A stretch of 64,000 nucleotides of DNA from Microbacterium immunditiarum (lineage in GTDB: Bacteria > Actinomycetota > Actinomycetes > Actinomycetales > Microbacteriaceae), in assembly GCF_013409785.1 (NCBI RefSeq), contig NZ_JACCBV010000001.1, forward strand, positions 1,674,001-1,738,000. The letters are read 5' to 3'. The translations under genes were made by a program, and so were the position numbers. Each line of letters begins with the position of its first letter. The stretch's first letter is position 1. The notes under the pieces are model-generated. The model saw only the letters and a program-made list of their open reading frames with translations. It was not told the DNA's origin and searched no databases. Below are positions 51,944 to 60,204 of this stretch, piece by piece.

Positions 51944-53830
51944 CTACTGCTGCCACCAGCTCTCGTCGAACACGTGGTCGCGATCGTGCGACCAGTCGCG
52001 GCGTCCGCGCACCGCACCGGTGTCGTGGACGATCGCGCCGTCGACCACGGTCATGACGGGCAGGATGCGGCGCATCTCGGCGTCGGAGACGGTGAAGTAG
52101 TCCTTGTCGAGCACGAGCAGGTCGGCGCGCTTGCCCGCCTCGATCGAGCCGAGGTCGTCCTCGCGGTTGAGGTACCACGCGTTGCCGCGCGTGTACGCGT
52201 AGAGCGCCTCGTGCCGGGTGAGCTGCTGACCGGGGTTGATCTGCTGGCCCAGGACGTTGAGGCCCGTCGTCGCGTAGTGGAGCGCGAACCACGGGTTGTG
52301 CGGGGCGATGTGCACGCCGTCCTCGTGGAGGCCCATGCTGATGCCGCTGTCGTGGATCTGCCGGAACAGCGGTCCGACGGGCAGGCCGTCCGCGCGCGGC
52401 GTGCCGCCCAGCCACCGGAAGCCCGACGTCGAGACGCCCACGTTGAGCGCCTTGAGTCGCGCGAGCTGGTCGGGCGTCGCGAAGTCGGCGTGCTGGAGGC
52501 CCCAGCGCAGGTCCTTGATGCCGAACTCCTGATCCATCTGCTCGTACGTCGCCACGACCTGCTCGATGTTCGCGGTGCTCGTCGGGCTGCCGCCCTGCGC
52601 GTTCTCATTGCGCCATCGCGCCTGCGCGACCAGCCGCTGCGACTCGAGCCACACGGCGTAGCCGTTCGCGTTCGTCGGCGCCGCGAACGGAGCCGCCCAC
52701 TCGCCGATGCCGCCCGTGCGCAGCATGTCGTCGCCGAAGAACGGGAACTGGTTCTTGAGGCGCTCGCGCAGCTCGGGGAGCTGCTGCTCGAGCCCGCCCA
52801 GCGCGGCGATGAACCCCTGGTTGTGGAGGAAGTTCATCTGCAGGCGCACGAACGCGCGCCCCTGGCGATGCAGCGAGAGCCACGCGTCGTACATGCGGAA
52901 GTGGTCGAGCCGGAAGAGCGCGTCGGTCGGCTGCGGGGGCAGCACCGACGGATCGAGCGTCGCGTTCGCGGTCGCCGGCAGCACCTGGTCGAGGATCGCC
53001 GTGACGCCGACCTTGGCGGTGAAGGCCATCGAGTCGAGCGCGCTGCGCCGCTTGTCGGCGAACGTCTGACGGAGGCGCAGATGGTACAGGGCGCGGTTGG
53101 CCATGCTCGGGTTGCCGCCCGCGATGGATCCGTCGTCTCCGACGGTCACGGGGAGCTCTGTGATCGACTCGAAGAACTGCTTGCCGAGCGTGTTCACTCG
53201 CGCGGGACCGAGCCCGCCCTGGTACAGGAAGACCGGGCGGTCGGAGATCGCGGAGTCGAGCTCCTGGAGCGTGGGGAGGCGCAGCTCGGCGAACATGCGC
53301 GGCGTTCCGGAGCCCATCGCGGTGATGAACTCGCCCTCCGGTACGTCGCGACGCCGCGCGGCGAGGATGGCGAGCAGCTCGTCGATGCTGCTCGCGAGTT
53401 CCCACTCGGCCACGTGGTAGCCCGGGCGGTTCGCGAGGCTGATGAAGTGCGAGTGGCTCTCGATGAGACCGGGCACGACGGTCCGCCCGCGCAGGTCGAT
53501 CCTGTTCTTCGAGTTGCCCTGTCGGATCGCGTCCTGTCCGACCGCGGTGATCCGGCCGTTCGCGACGCGCACCGCGTTCACGACCGAGTTGCGGTCGTCC
53601 ATCGTGTGGATCTTGCCGTTGACGAACAGCAGCTCGCCGGCGCCGTCGTCGTGCCACGCACGCGGGGCGGTGGACGCGAGCGGCGCGGCCGCGGCGGATG
53701 CGACGGAGCTCCCGCTCAGCACGGCGGCTGCCGCGGCCGCGGTTCCTCCGATGAAGAGCCCGCGACGCGAGATGCCCTCGGGCGGCTGTTCGGGGTCGTT
53801 CGCGACCGGCTCTGACTTCTTCTTGACCAT
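51944..53830 (-). CDS. Tat-exported YtcJ-like amidohydrolase (longer paralogue)
   Basis: A 628-residue enzyme with a twin-arginine signal: polar start MVKKKSEP, SRRGLFIGG, a long Ala run and a likely cleavage near VASAAAAPLAS. The mature protein is an amidohydrolase_3 enzyme: LLFVNGKIHTMD, metal motif PGLIESHSH, later LQHADFATP, and HEDGVHIAPHNPW. ATG 53830 follows GGGAG by 5 nt. It is divergent from a clear paralogue at 54124. Export suggests attack on an extracellular or surface-bound amide. The substrate is unknown. Confidence 0.88.
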   Translation of the reverse strand: MVKKKSEPVANDPEQPPEGISRRGLFIGGTAAAAAAVLSGSSVASAAAAPLASTAPRAWHDDGAGELLFVNGKIHTMDDRNSVVNAVRVANGRITAVGQDAIRQGNSKNRIDLRGRTVVPGLIESHSHFISLANRPGYHVAEWELASSIDELLAILAARRRDVPEGEFITAMGSGTPRMFAELRLPTLQELDSAISDRPVFLYQGGLGPARVNTLGKQFFESITELPVTVGDDGSIAGGNPSMANRALYHLRLRQTFADKRRSALDSMAFTAKVGVTAILDQVLPATANATLDPSVLPPQPTDALFRLDHFRMYDAWLSLHRQGRAFVRLQMNFLHNQGFIAALGGLEQQLPELRERLKNQFPFFGDDMLRTGGIGEWAAPFAAPTNANGYAVWLESQRLVAQARWRNENAQGGSPTSTANIEQVVATYEQMDQEFGIKDLRWGLQHADFATPDQLARLKALNVGVSTSGFRWLGGTPRADGLPVGPLFRQIHDSGISMGLHEDGVHIAPHNPWFALHYATTGLNVLGQQINPGQQLTRHEALYAYTRGNAWYLNREDDLGSIEAGKRADLLVLDKDYFTVSDAEMRRILPVMTVVDGAIVHDTGAVRGRRDWSHDRDHVFDESWWQQ

Positions 53831-53873
53831 GACCGCTCCCACTGACTGTCGACACTGACACTGCGTGAGCATC

Positions 53874-53890
53874 GTCCAGTGGAACTGGAC
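53874..53890. promoter_or_regulatory. Operator A, GTCCAG-N5-CTGGAC
   Basis: A 17-bp palindrome with 6-nt arms (53874-53879 and 53885-53890) and spacer TGGAA. It lies between a possible minus-strand -10 (TATGGT at 53912-53907) and the start of the longer amidohydrolase, about +10 to +26 of its transcript. It matches operator B exactly in both arms and spacing. Confidence 0.65.
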
Positions 53891-54012
53891 GGCTGTTCAG
53901 GCACGCACCATATCAGCAAATCGTCGGGTGCACACGAAAAGTTTCGCGACCTCGAAGGGTTCGCCGCCGTAGGAGCAGAAAGACGCGGTTCTCGCGCGTA
54001 CGGCGCTTGTCA

Positions 54013-54041
54013 TTGTCGCCGCGTGTGCAAACTGCTAGTGT
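54013..54041 (+). promoter_or_regulatory. Promoter of the shorter Tat-exported amidohydrolase
   Basis: TTGTCG (54013-54018) and TAGTGT (54036-54041), 17-nt spacer. The expected transcription start is near 54048, just before operator B. Confidence 0.5.
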
Positions 54042-54059
54042 CCGGGCTTAGGAGCCGCT

Positions 54060-54076
54060 GTCCAGCCGCACTGGAC
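54060..54076. promoter_or_regulatory. Operator B, GTCCAG-N5-CTGGAC
   Basis: The same 6-nt arms as operator A with spacer CCGCA; the arms extend to 9 bp each (54057-54079, GCTGTCCAG / CTGGACAGC). It sits at about +12 to +28 of the shorter amidohydrolase transcript, consistent with repression. Its regulator is not evident in the immediate neighbourhood. Confidence 0.68.
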
Positions 54077-54123
54077 AGCGCAGAAACACCCCACGGACAC
54101 CGCCGTCCGACCAAGGAGCACCC

Positions 54124-55881
54124 ATGGGTAAGAAGTCGCACTCGCAGGACGCCCAGGAGCCCGCGGAGGGGATCTCCCGCCGCGGTCTCTTCATCGGAGG
54201 GAGCGCCGCCGCCGCGGCCGCCGTCGTCAGCGGCACAGCCGCCGCGTCATCCGCCTCTGCCGCATCGTCGCCCGCCTACACGAGCGCCGCCCACGGCGGC
54301 GACGGCGATCTGCTGTTCGTCAACGGCAGGATCCACACCTACGACGACGCGAACTCGGTCGTCGACGCCGTGCGCATCCGCGACGGTCGCTTCATCGCGG
54401 TCGGGAAGGACGCCATCCGCGTCGGCAACGCGAAGAACAAGATCGACCTGCGCGGGCGCACGGTGATCCCGGGCATCATCGACTCGCACAACCACATCGC
54501 GCTCGTGAGCAACCGACCGGGGCACTGGGTCGGGCTCGAGGACGTCTTCACGCACGAGGACGCGGTCGCGCGCCTCGTCGCGAAGGCCGAGACCGTGCCC
54601 GAGGGCGAGCTCGTCACATCGCTCGGCCCGATCGTCGCGATGCAGTTCCCGAGCAACACGCTCCCGAACCTCACGACGCTGGGCCAGGTGCCGCGCCCGG
54701 TCATGATCATGGCCGAGCAGGGCGGGAACGCCGTGAACCAGGCCGCGGTCGACTACTTCGCCGCGAAGGGCATCACGATCACGATCAACGCCGCGGGGTA
54801 CCCGACCGGCAGCGGCATCGGTCTCGCGCTGCAGCGGCTGCGCCAGGAGATGACGGATGCCGAGCGCGAGCGCAATGCGAAGGCGACGCTCGACTACTAC
54901 GCGACCCTCGGTATCACGACGCACCTCGACGAAGGGGCGTTCCACGTCGACACACCCGGCACCGCGATCTGGAACGAGAACGCCTACACCCTCCACCGAG
55001 GGTTCCTCGCCCTCGACGCGAAGAAGGCGCTGCCGGTCCGCGTGCGGTTCGACTATCTCGAGGAGGACTCGACGCTCGACCTGCCGCGACTGACCGAGCG
55101 CCTCAAGAACGCCTTCCCGTTCTTCGGCAACGACATGCTCCGCTCGGGCGGCATCGGCGAGTTCACCGTGCGCGGCTTCGGGGGCGGCTCGGCGCCGATC
55201 GGCGGTCCCGTGTGGCTCGCGGGCGCCAAGGCCGTCGCGCAGGCGGGCTGGCGCAACGAGAACCACTCGCTGTCGGCGACCGACATCAACCAGATCGTCG
55301 CCGGCTGGGAGGCGGTCCACGCCGAGGTGCCCATCGACGGACTGCGATGGGTCGTCTCGCACGTGCCGAACATCACGCCCGACCACGTCAACCGCCTCAA
55401 GGCGATGGGCGTCGGCGTCAAGGTCGGGTGGGGTCCCACGCGCAACGGGTCGAACCTCGGCCCGCGGCACCGGATGCTCCTCGACAGCGGCATCCCCGTC
55501 GGCTACCACAGCGACGGCGGCGACATCACCGCGATCAACCCGTGGCTCAACTTCTACACCATGATCACGGGCCGCAACCTCGCGGGCACCTTCACGTGGG
55601 CCCCCGGGGAGCAGGTCACGCGCGACGAGATGATCCGGCTCGCGACGAAGGACAACACCTGGTTCATCCGCGAGGACGATCTGGGCGGCATCAAGGTCGG
55701 CAGCCACGGCGACCTGCTCGTGCTCGACCGGGACTTCTACGCGATCCCCGATGAGGAGATCCCGCGCGTGCGCTCCGACCTCACCGTGGTCGGCGGAGAC
55801 ATCGTCTACGACAGCGGAAAGCTGCCGGGCGACCGCCGCTGGGCGCACGGCACGAACCACCGGTACAACCAGCTCACTTAG
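54124..55881 (+). CDS. Tat-exported YtcJ-like amidohydrolase (shorter paralogue)
   Basis: A 585-residue enzyme with a twin-arginine signal (ISRRGLFIGG, long Ala-rich core, likely cleavage around ASSASAASS). The mature part has LLFVNGRIHTYD, metal motif PGIIDSHNH, VVSHVPNITPDHVNRLK and HSDGGDITAINPW. It shares the layout and many segments with the divergent gene (for example GRITAVGQDAIRQGN versus GRFIAVGKDAIRVGN), so they are paralogues. The AAGGAGCACCC before the ATG is a good ribosome site. The substrate is unknown. Confidence 0.88.
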   Translation: MGKKSHSQDAQEPAEGISRRGLFIGGSAAAAAAVVSGTAAASSASAASSPAYTSAAHGGDGDLLFVNGRIHTYDDANSVVDAVRIRDGRFIAVGKDAIRVGNAKNKIDLRGRTVIPGIIDSHNHIALVSNRPGHWVGLEDVFTHEDAVARLVAKAETVPEGELVTSLGPIVAMQFPSNTLPNLTTLGQVPRPVMIMAEQGGNAVNQAAVDYFAAKGITITINAAGYPTGSGIGLALQRLRQEMTDAERERNAKATLDYYATLGITTHLDEGAFHVDTPGTAIWNENAYTLHRGFLALDAKKALPVRVRFDYLEEDSTLDLPRLTERLKNAFPFFGNDMLRSGGIGEFTVRGFGGGSAPIGGPVWLAGAKAVAQAGWRNENHSLSATDINQIVAGWEAVHAEVPIDGLRWVVSHVPNITPDHVNRLKAMGVGVKVGWGPTRNGSNLGPRHRMLLDSGIPVGYHSDGGDITAINPWLNFYTMITGRNLAGTFTWAPGEQVTRDEMIRLATKDNTWFIREDDLGGIKVGSHGDLLVLDRDFYAIPDEEIPRVRSDLTVVGGDIVYDSGKLPGDRRWAHGTNHRYNQLT

Positions 55882-55883
55882 CC

Positions 55884-57224
55884 TCACACGAGGTCGCGCC
55901 AGTCGACTGTCGCGTCGTCGTCCTCGTCTTCGCCCTCGTCGGCGTCCGGCGAGCCGAGCGTGCGGATCGAGCCGCTCGCGGTCGGGATGGGCAGCGTCAT
56001 GGTGCCGGTGAGGGGTCCCATGAGCATCGCCTCGTCGCGGCGGTGGCGCAGCACGTCGTCGATGTAGCTCGTGAGGACCTCGGCGAGCGGAACAGATCGC
56101 GCCTGCGCCTGCGACATGTACCAGCGGTGCTCGAGCACCTGGTGGAAGACCTCGGCGGGCTCGAGCTTCGACCGCAGGTCCCACGGGATCGCGCGCACGA
56201 CGGGCTCGAACACGCGCGTGAGCCACTCGTGCGCGACCATCTCCTCGTCGTCGGCGCCCTTGCGCCGGGCGCGGTACTCGTCGAGGTCGTTGAGGAGCCG
56301 GCGCGCCTGGTTCTCCTCGACGTCGAGTCCGGTCAGGCGCAGAAGCCGGCGCTGGTGGTGCCCGGCGTCCACCACCTTGGGCTGGATCGAGACGCGCGTC
56401 CCGTCGGCCGCAGCCTCGATCGACATCTCGCCGATGTCGAACCCGAGGTCGTTGAGCCGTTGCACGCGCTCGGTGATGCGCCACGACTCGCTCGTCGCGA
56501 ACGTCTCCTTGTCGGTGAGCGCGCCCCACAGCGAACGGTACGACGACACGATGCCGTCGGCGATCGCGAGCGCGTCGACACCGCCTTCGAGTCGGCCGCC
56601 GGCTTCGAGATCCATGATCTCGCCCGCGATGTTGGTGCGGGCGACGTCGAGGTCGTGCTCGCGCTGCCCCCGCGTGAGGCCTGTCTCGTGCAGCTCGCCG
56701 GTCTCGGCGTCGACGAGATACGCGGCGAACGCGCCCGCATCGCGGCGGAAGAGCGTGTTCGACAGCGACACGTCGCCCCAGAAGAAGCCGACGTTATGGA
56801 GGCGCACGAGGAGCACCGCGAGCGCGTCGACGAGGCGCGTGGCGGTGTGCGGACGCAGTATCTGCGTGAACAGCGCGCGGTAGGGGAGGGAGAATCTCAG
56901 GTGGGCGGTGACGAGCGCTGCGGGGAGGGGGCGGCCCGAGGCATCCGTCCGCCCCGCGATCACCGCGACGCGCTCGACGCACGGCGCGTCCAGCCGCGCG
57001 AGGTTGCCGAGCATGTCGTACTCGCGCCGCGCCATCTCCTCGGTCGTCTCCTTGACCGCGACGACGCGGCCCGAGAGGCTCGAGAACCGCACGAGGTGCC
57101 GCGAGATGCCCTTCGGCAGGAAGACGATGGCGTTCGACGGCCACTCGCCGAGCGGCGTCGACCACGGCAGGGTCAGCAGACCCGGGTCGACGCTGCTCGC
57201 CGTGATGCTGAGCGCATCAGCCAT
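55884..57224 (-). CDS. DUF4032 protein with kinase-like N-terminal domain
   Basis: A 446-residue cytoplasmic protein. The N-terminal half resembles lipopolysaccharide-kinase/RIO-like folds: Lys in VVAVKET, catalytic-loop-like FFWGDVSLSNTLF and DxE-type YLVDAETGE. The C-terminal half is the DUF4032 region (RITERVQRLNDLGFDI..., HEWLTRVFEPVVRAIP, WYMSQAQARSVPL). The C-terminus is acidic. No substrate is known to me. It is convergent with the amidohydrolase (2 nt between stops) and upstream of a UgpC-type ATPase in the same direction. Confidence 0.85.
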   Translation of the reverse strand: MADALSITASSVDPGLLTLPWSTPLGEWPSNAIVFLPKGISRHLVRFSSLSGRVVAVKETTEEMARREYDMLGNLARLDAPCVERVAVIAGRTDASGRPLPAALVTAHLRFSLPYRALFTQILRPHTATRLVDALAVLLVRLHNVGFFWGDVSLSNTLFRRDAGAFAAYLVDAETGELHETGLTRGQREHDLDVARTNIAGEIMDLEAGGRLEGGVDALAIADGIVSSYRSLWGALTDKETFATSESWRITERVQRLNDLGFDIGEMSIEAAADGTRVSIQPKVVDAGHHQRRLLRLTGLDVEENQARRLLNDLDEYRARRKGADDEEMVAHEWLTRVFEPVVRAIPWDLRSKLEPAEVFHQVLEHRWYMSQAQARSVPLAEVLTSYIDDVLRHRRDEAMLMGPLTGTMTLPIPTASGSIRTLGSPDADEGEDEDDDATVDWRDLV

Positions 57225-57247
57225 TCATGCACCCCCGGTGGAAACAC

Positions 57248-57280
57248 GACGGCGCGGGGGAGTGATCCGCCCGCGCCGTC
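57248..57280 (-). terminator. Terminator-like hairpin after the UgpC-type ATPase gene
   Basis: An 11-bp perfect stem GACGGCGCGGG / CCCGCGCCGTC with an 11-nt loop, 14 nt past the stop codon on the minus strand. It is followed by GTGTTTCC, only a short T run. Confidence 0.65.
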
Positions 57281-57293
57281 GCCGCTTCGATGG

Positions 57294-58397
57294 TTACGCC
57301 GAGGCGATCGCCTTGTCGGTGAGGCGCTCGCCGCTCTCGGCGTCGAACACGTGCACGTGGCCCGGGATCGGCGCCAGGACGACCTGGTCACCCGCGTTGG
57401 GGTGGCGGCGGCCGTCGACGCGTGCGACGAGGTCGGTGCGCTTGCCGCTGATCTCGGTGTGGCCGTAGAGGTAGCCGTCAGCGCCGAGCTCCTCGACGAG
57501 GTCGACGTCGACCGAGAGGCCCTGGCCGTCGGACGGGTTCACCACGATGTCTTCGGGGCGGACGCCGATCGTGACCTCGGAGCCGTGGGCCTTGCCGATC
57601 GTGTCGGCCTCGACGCCGACGACGGCGTTGCCGAAGCGGACGCCGCCCTCGGCGAGGTCGGCGGGGAACAGGTTCATCGCGGGCGAGCCGATGAAGCCGG
57701 CGACGAACACGTTGTTCGGCTTCTCGTACAGATCGCGCGGGGTACCGACCTGCTGGAGGATGCCGTCCTTGAGCACCGCGATGCGGTCGCCCATCGTGAG
57801 GGCCTCGGTCTGGTCGTGCGTGACGTAGACGGTCGTGACGCCGAGGCGGCGCTGCAGCGACGCGATCTGCGTGCGGGTCTGGACGCGGAGCTTGGCGTCG
57901 AGGTTCGACAGCGGCTCGTCCATGAGGAAGACCTGCGGCTGGCGGACGATCGCGCGGCCCATCGCGACGCGCTGGCGCTGGCCGCCGGAGAGGGCCTTCG
58001 GCTTGCGCGTGAGGTAGTCCTCGAGGTCGAGCAGCTTCGCGGCCTCGAGCACGCGCGCCGCGCGCTCCTCCTTGCCGACGCCCGCGATCTTGAGGGCGAA
58101 GCCCATGTTCTCGGCGACGGTCATGTGCGGGTAGAGCGCGTAGTTCTGGAACACCATCGCGATGTCGCGGTCCTTCGGCGGGACGTCGGTGACGTCGCGG
58201 TCGCCGATGAGGATGCGGCCGGAGTTGACCTCTTCGAGGCCGGCCAGCATGCGCAGCGACGTGGACTTGCCGCAGCCGGAGGGGCCGACGAGTACGAGGA
58301 ACTCGCCGTCGCCGACCTCGAGGTTGAGCTTGTCCACTGCGGGGCGCGTGCCCCCGGGATACAGGCGGGTTGCGTTCTCGAACGTGACGGATGCCAT
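57294..58397 (-). CDS. ugpC: Sugar ABC transporter ATP-binding protein, UgpC/MsmK/MsiK type
   Basis: A 367-residue ATPase with Walker [11 protein letters not shown]-loop VFQNYALYPHMTV, signature LSGGQRQRVAMGRA, Walker B VFLMDEPLSNLDA and a C-terminal TOBE regulatory domain (from about 240). No permease or binding-protein genes are adjacent, which fits the shared MsiK-type ATPases of actinobacteria that serve several sugar importers. AGGAGAAG gives a good ribosome site. Confidence 0.92.
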   Translation of the reverse strand: MASVTFENATRLYPGGTRPAVDKLNLEVGDGEFLVLVGPSGCGKSTSLRMLAGLEEVNSGRILIGDRDVTDVPPKDRDIAMVFQNYALYPHMTVAENMGFALKIAGVGKEERAARVLEAAKLLDLEDYLTRKPKALSGGQRQRVAMGRAIVRQPQVFLMDEPLSNLDAKLRVQTRTQIASLQRRLGVTTVYVTHDQTEALTMGDRIAVLKDGILQQVGTPRDLYEKPNNVFVAGFIGSPAMNLFPADLAEGGVRFGNAVVGVEADTIGKAHGSEVTIGVRPEDIVVNPSDGQGLSVDVDLVEELGADGYLYGHTEISGKRTDLVARVDGRRHPNAGDQVVLAPIPGHVHVFDAESGERLTDKAIASA

Positions 58398-58617
58398 GTT
58401 CTCTTCTCCTTCACCGGCAGGTACGTGCCGGACGATCCGTAGTGAATGGAATTGCGGGGGCTCCCGCGCGCCCTCCGTCGGACGCCCCATCAGTATGGCA
58501 CGGCTCGCGTCGAGACAGTCTCTGGGCATTTCCCAGGCTCCCTGGCTAGCATCTTTCTCGGCCGCGTCACCCGTGCGGCCTCGCCTGTTCCAGGCTCCAA
58601 GCCGTCCAAGAGGTTCC

Positions 58618-59571
58618 ATGTCGAGCGACGAATCACCCAATGTGCCCGCCCAGCGCGACCGCCGGCACGCGGTCCGCGAGAAGGCGCAGCAGGTGCAGGC
58701 GCAGCAGCTGCGCGCGCGTGCCGTCCGTCGCGTCTCCCTGGTGACGCTCCTCGTCGCGGTCGTCGCCGCGGCCGCCGTGCTCGTGACGTGGGTCGTCACG
58801 TCGTCGGCCGCCCAGCCCCTCTCGCGCCCCGCCAACGTCAAGGACGACGGCTTCATCGTGTCCAGCGTCACCGGCGCCTTCGGCGCCGAGCAGGCTCCCG
58901 AGACGCTCGAGGACGGCGCCGCCACCCTCGAGACGGCGACCCCCGTGCCGACCCCGACCCCGACGCCGAGCCCCGACGAGACCACGCGCCCCAGCGTCGA
59001 CATCCGCGTGTACGTCGACTACCTCTCGGCCGGCGCGAAGGACTTCCAGATCGCGAACGTCGAGCAGCTCTCCAAGTGGGTCAGCCAGGACGCCGCGACC
59101 CTGTCGTACTACCCGGTCGCGATGCTGACGGCCAAGTCCAACGGCACGAAGTACTCGCTGCGCGCGGCGAGCGCCGCCGCGTGCGTCGCGACGTACTCGC
59201 CCGGCACGTTCTTCGCGTTCAACAACGAGCTCCTCAAGAAGCAGCCCGACGTCGACTCCGACGGCTACACCGACACCGAGCTCGCCGACCTCGCCCTCGG
59301 CTCGGGTGCGACCTCGCCCAAGGCCGTGCGCGGGTGCATCGAGAGCCAGAAGTACGCGACGTGGGTCAAGTCCGCGACCGAGCGGGCGCTGAAGGGCCTG
59401 CCCGACACCAAGGGCGTCGCCCTGACGGCGGCTCCGATGGTGCTCGTCAACGGGACGCCCTATGTCGGCGCGCTCGACGACCCGAAGGAGTTCGCCCAGT
59501 TCGTGCTGACGATCTCGAGCGACATGTACTACAAGTCGACCCCCACGCCGACGCCGACGCCCACGCAGTGA
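58618..59571 (+). CDS. Membrane-anchored DsbA/thioredoxin-fold protein lacking the CxxC site
   Basis: A 317-residue protein with a basic cytoplasmic head, one transmembrane helix (about 40-60), a Thr/Pro linker (about 107-118) and a DsbA-like domain. Where DsbA proteins have F-x-x-F-x-C-P-x-C, this one reads VDYLSAGAKDFQ, so residues 137-140 are SAGA and the redox pair is absent. Two other cysteines remain (Cys189, Cys240). The cis-Pro loop survives as TAAPMVLVNG. It ends in a second Thr/Pro repeat. The disulfide oxidase role is therefore unlikely; a binding or chaperone role is possible. The ribosome site is GAGG. Confidence 0.82.
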   Translation: MSSDESPNVPAQRDRRHAVREKAQQVQAQQLRARAVRRVSLVTLLVAVVAAAAVLVTWVVTSSAAQPLSRPANVKDDGFIVSSVTGAFGAEQAPETLEDGAATLETATPVPTPTPTPSPDETTRPSVDIRVYVDYLSAGAKDFQIANVEQLSKWVSQDAATLSYYPVAMLTAKSNGTKYSLRAASAAACVATYSPGTFFAFNNELLKKQPDVDSDGYTDTELADLALGSGATSPKAVRGCIESQKYATWVKSATERALKGLPDTKGVALTAAPMVLVNGTPYVGALDDPKEFAQFVLTISSDMYYKSTPTPTPTPTQ

Positions 59572-59601
59572 CGCGAGCGCCGGCCCGGCGGGTGGGCGAC
59601 G

Positions 59602-59626
59602 GATGCCCCGGATAGACTGGGGCATC
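59602..59626 (+). other. Hairpin overlapping the tRNA-Thr promoter
   Basis: GATGCCCC (59602-59609) and GGGGCATC (59619-59626) form an 8-bp stem whose loop contains TAGACT, the likely -10 of the tRNA. It may terminate the upstream gene while overlapping the tRNA promoter, ending 1 nt before the tRNA. Confidence 0.5.
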
Positions 59627-59627
59627 T

Positions 59628-59700
59628 GCCGACTTGGCGCAATTGGTAGCGCACCCGACTTGTAATCGGGCGGTTACGGGTTCGAGTCCCGTAGTCGGCT
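59628..59700 (+). tRNA. tRNA-Thr(TGT)
   Basis: A 73-nt canonical cloverleaf: acceptor GCCGACT/AGTCGGC with discriminator T, D arm GCGC-AATTGGTA-GCGC, anticodon arm CCCGA-CTTGTAA-TCGGG (anticodon TGT), and T arm ACGGG-TTCGAGT-CCCGT. CCA is not encoded. The discriminator base overlaps the stop codon of the gene on the opposite strand. Confidence 0.97.
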
Positions 59701-60128
59701 CAACGCACTTCCGCGTCCCGCTCGACCGGGCGTCGCCCGACGCCGCGGAACGCCGCGATCGCGAGCGCCGTGGACGCGCCGAACAGCACGACTCCGAGGG
59801 GCACGTGTACGGCGACCGTCACCGGGAACCCCATGTGCCCGAGGGCGTCCTGCACCCAGAACCCGATGGTGAGCAGGGTGACGAGCACCGCGAACGACGC
59901 GGGGATCGCGCGCTGCCCGACGCGGACCCACGCGATGACGGTGGGGGCGATCGCGATCCACGGGAGCGCCGAGCCCACGAGCATGTGCACGAACTGGACG
60001 CTGGGGCTGACCGAGAGGAACAGCCCCGCGAGCGCGGCCTGGGTGAGCACGCCGGCAGCGAGCACCGCGAGGAAGGCGCCGAGGACCGGAGTGCGCGAAC
60101 GGGTTGTCGTCATCGTGGTCGTAGTCAT
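59700..60128 (-). CDS. Small four-helix membrane protein (DUF6220-like)
   Basis: A 142-residue protein with a Thr-rich start and four hydrophobic helices. His residues lie in VQFVHMLVGSALP, LGHMGFP and VAVHVPLGVVLF, an arrangement seen in DUF6220-type and other heme-b-like four-helix proteins. Function unknown. The second ATG (60128) is chosen, dropping MVV; neither has a strong ribosome site. The stop shares a base with tRNA-Thr. Confidence 0.75.
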   Translation of the reverse strand: MTTTTMTTTRSRTPVLGAFLAVLAAGVLTQAALAGLFLSVSPSVQFVHMLVGSALPWIAIAPTVIAWVRVGQRAIPASFAVLVTLLTIGFWVQDALGHMGFPVTVAVHVPLGVVLFGASTALAIAAFRGVGRRPVERDAEVR

Positions 60129-60204
60129 GACGACCACGCTCGCGCGAGCGACCCGTCCGCGTCCAAGGGGGTGGCCCCCGAATGCTCCGGGGGATCGCCC
60201 GGGG

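Noticed and set aside
35079..55881. A prophage, transposon or integrative element carrying the catabolic region
   Set aside because: No integrase, transposase, terminal repeats or flanking tRNA are visible at its borders, and base composition looks similar to the core genes.
58960..59571. Thr/Pro repeats at both ends of the DsbA-like protein as a CRISPR or DNA repeat array
   Set aside because: They are simple in-frame TP/PTPT codon repeats, too short and irregular for a repeat array.
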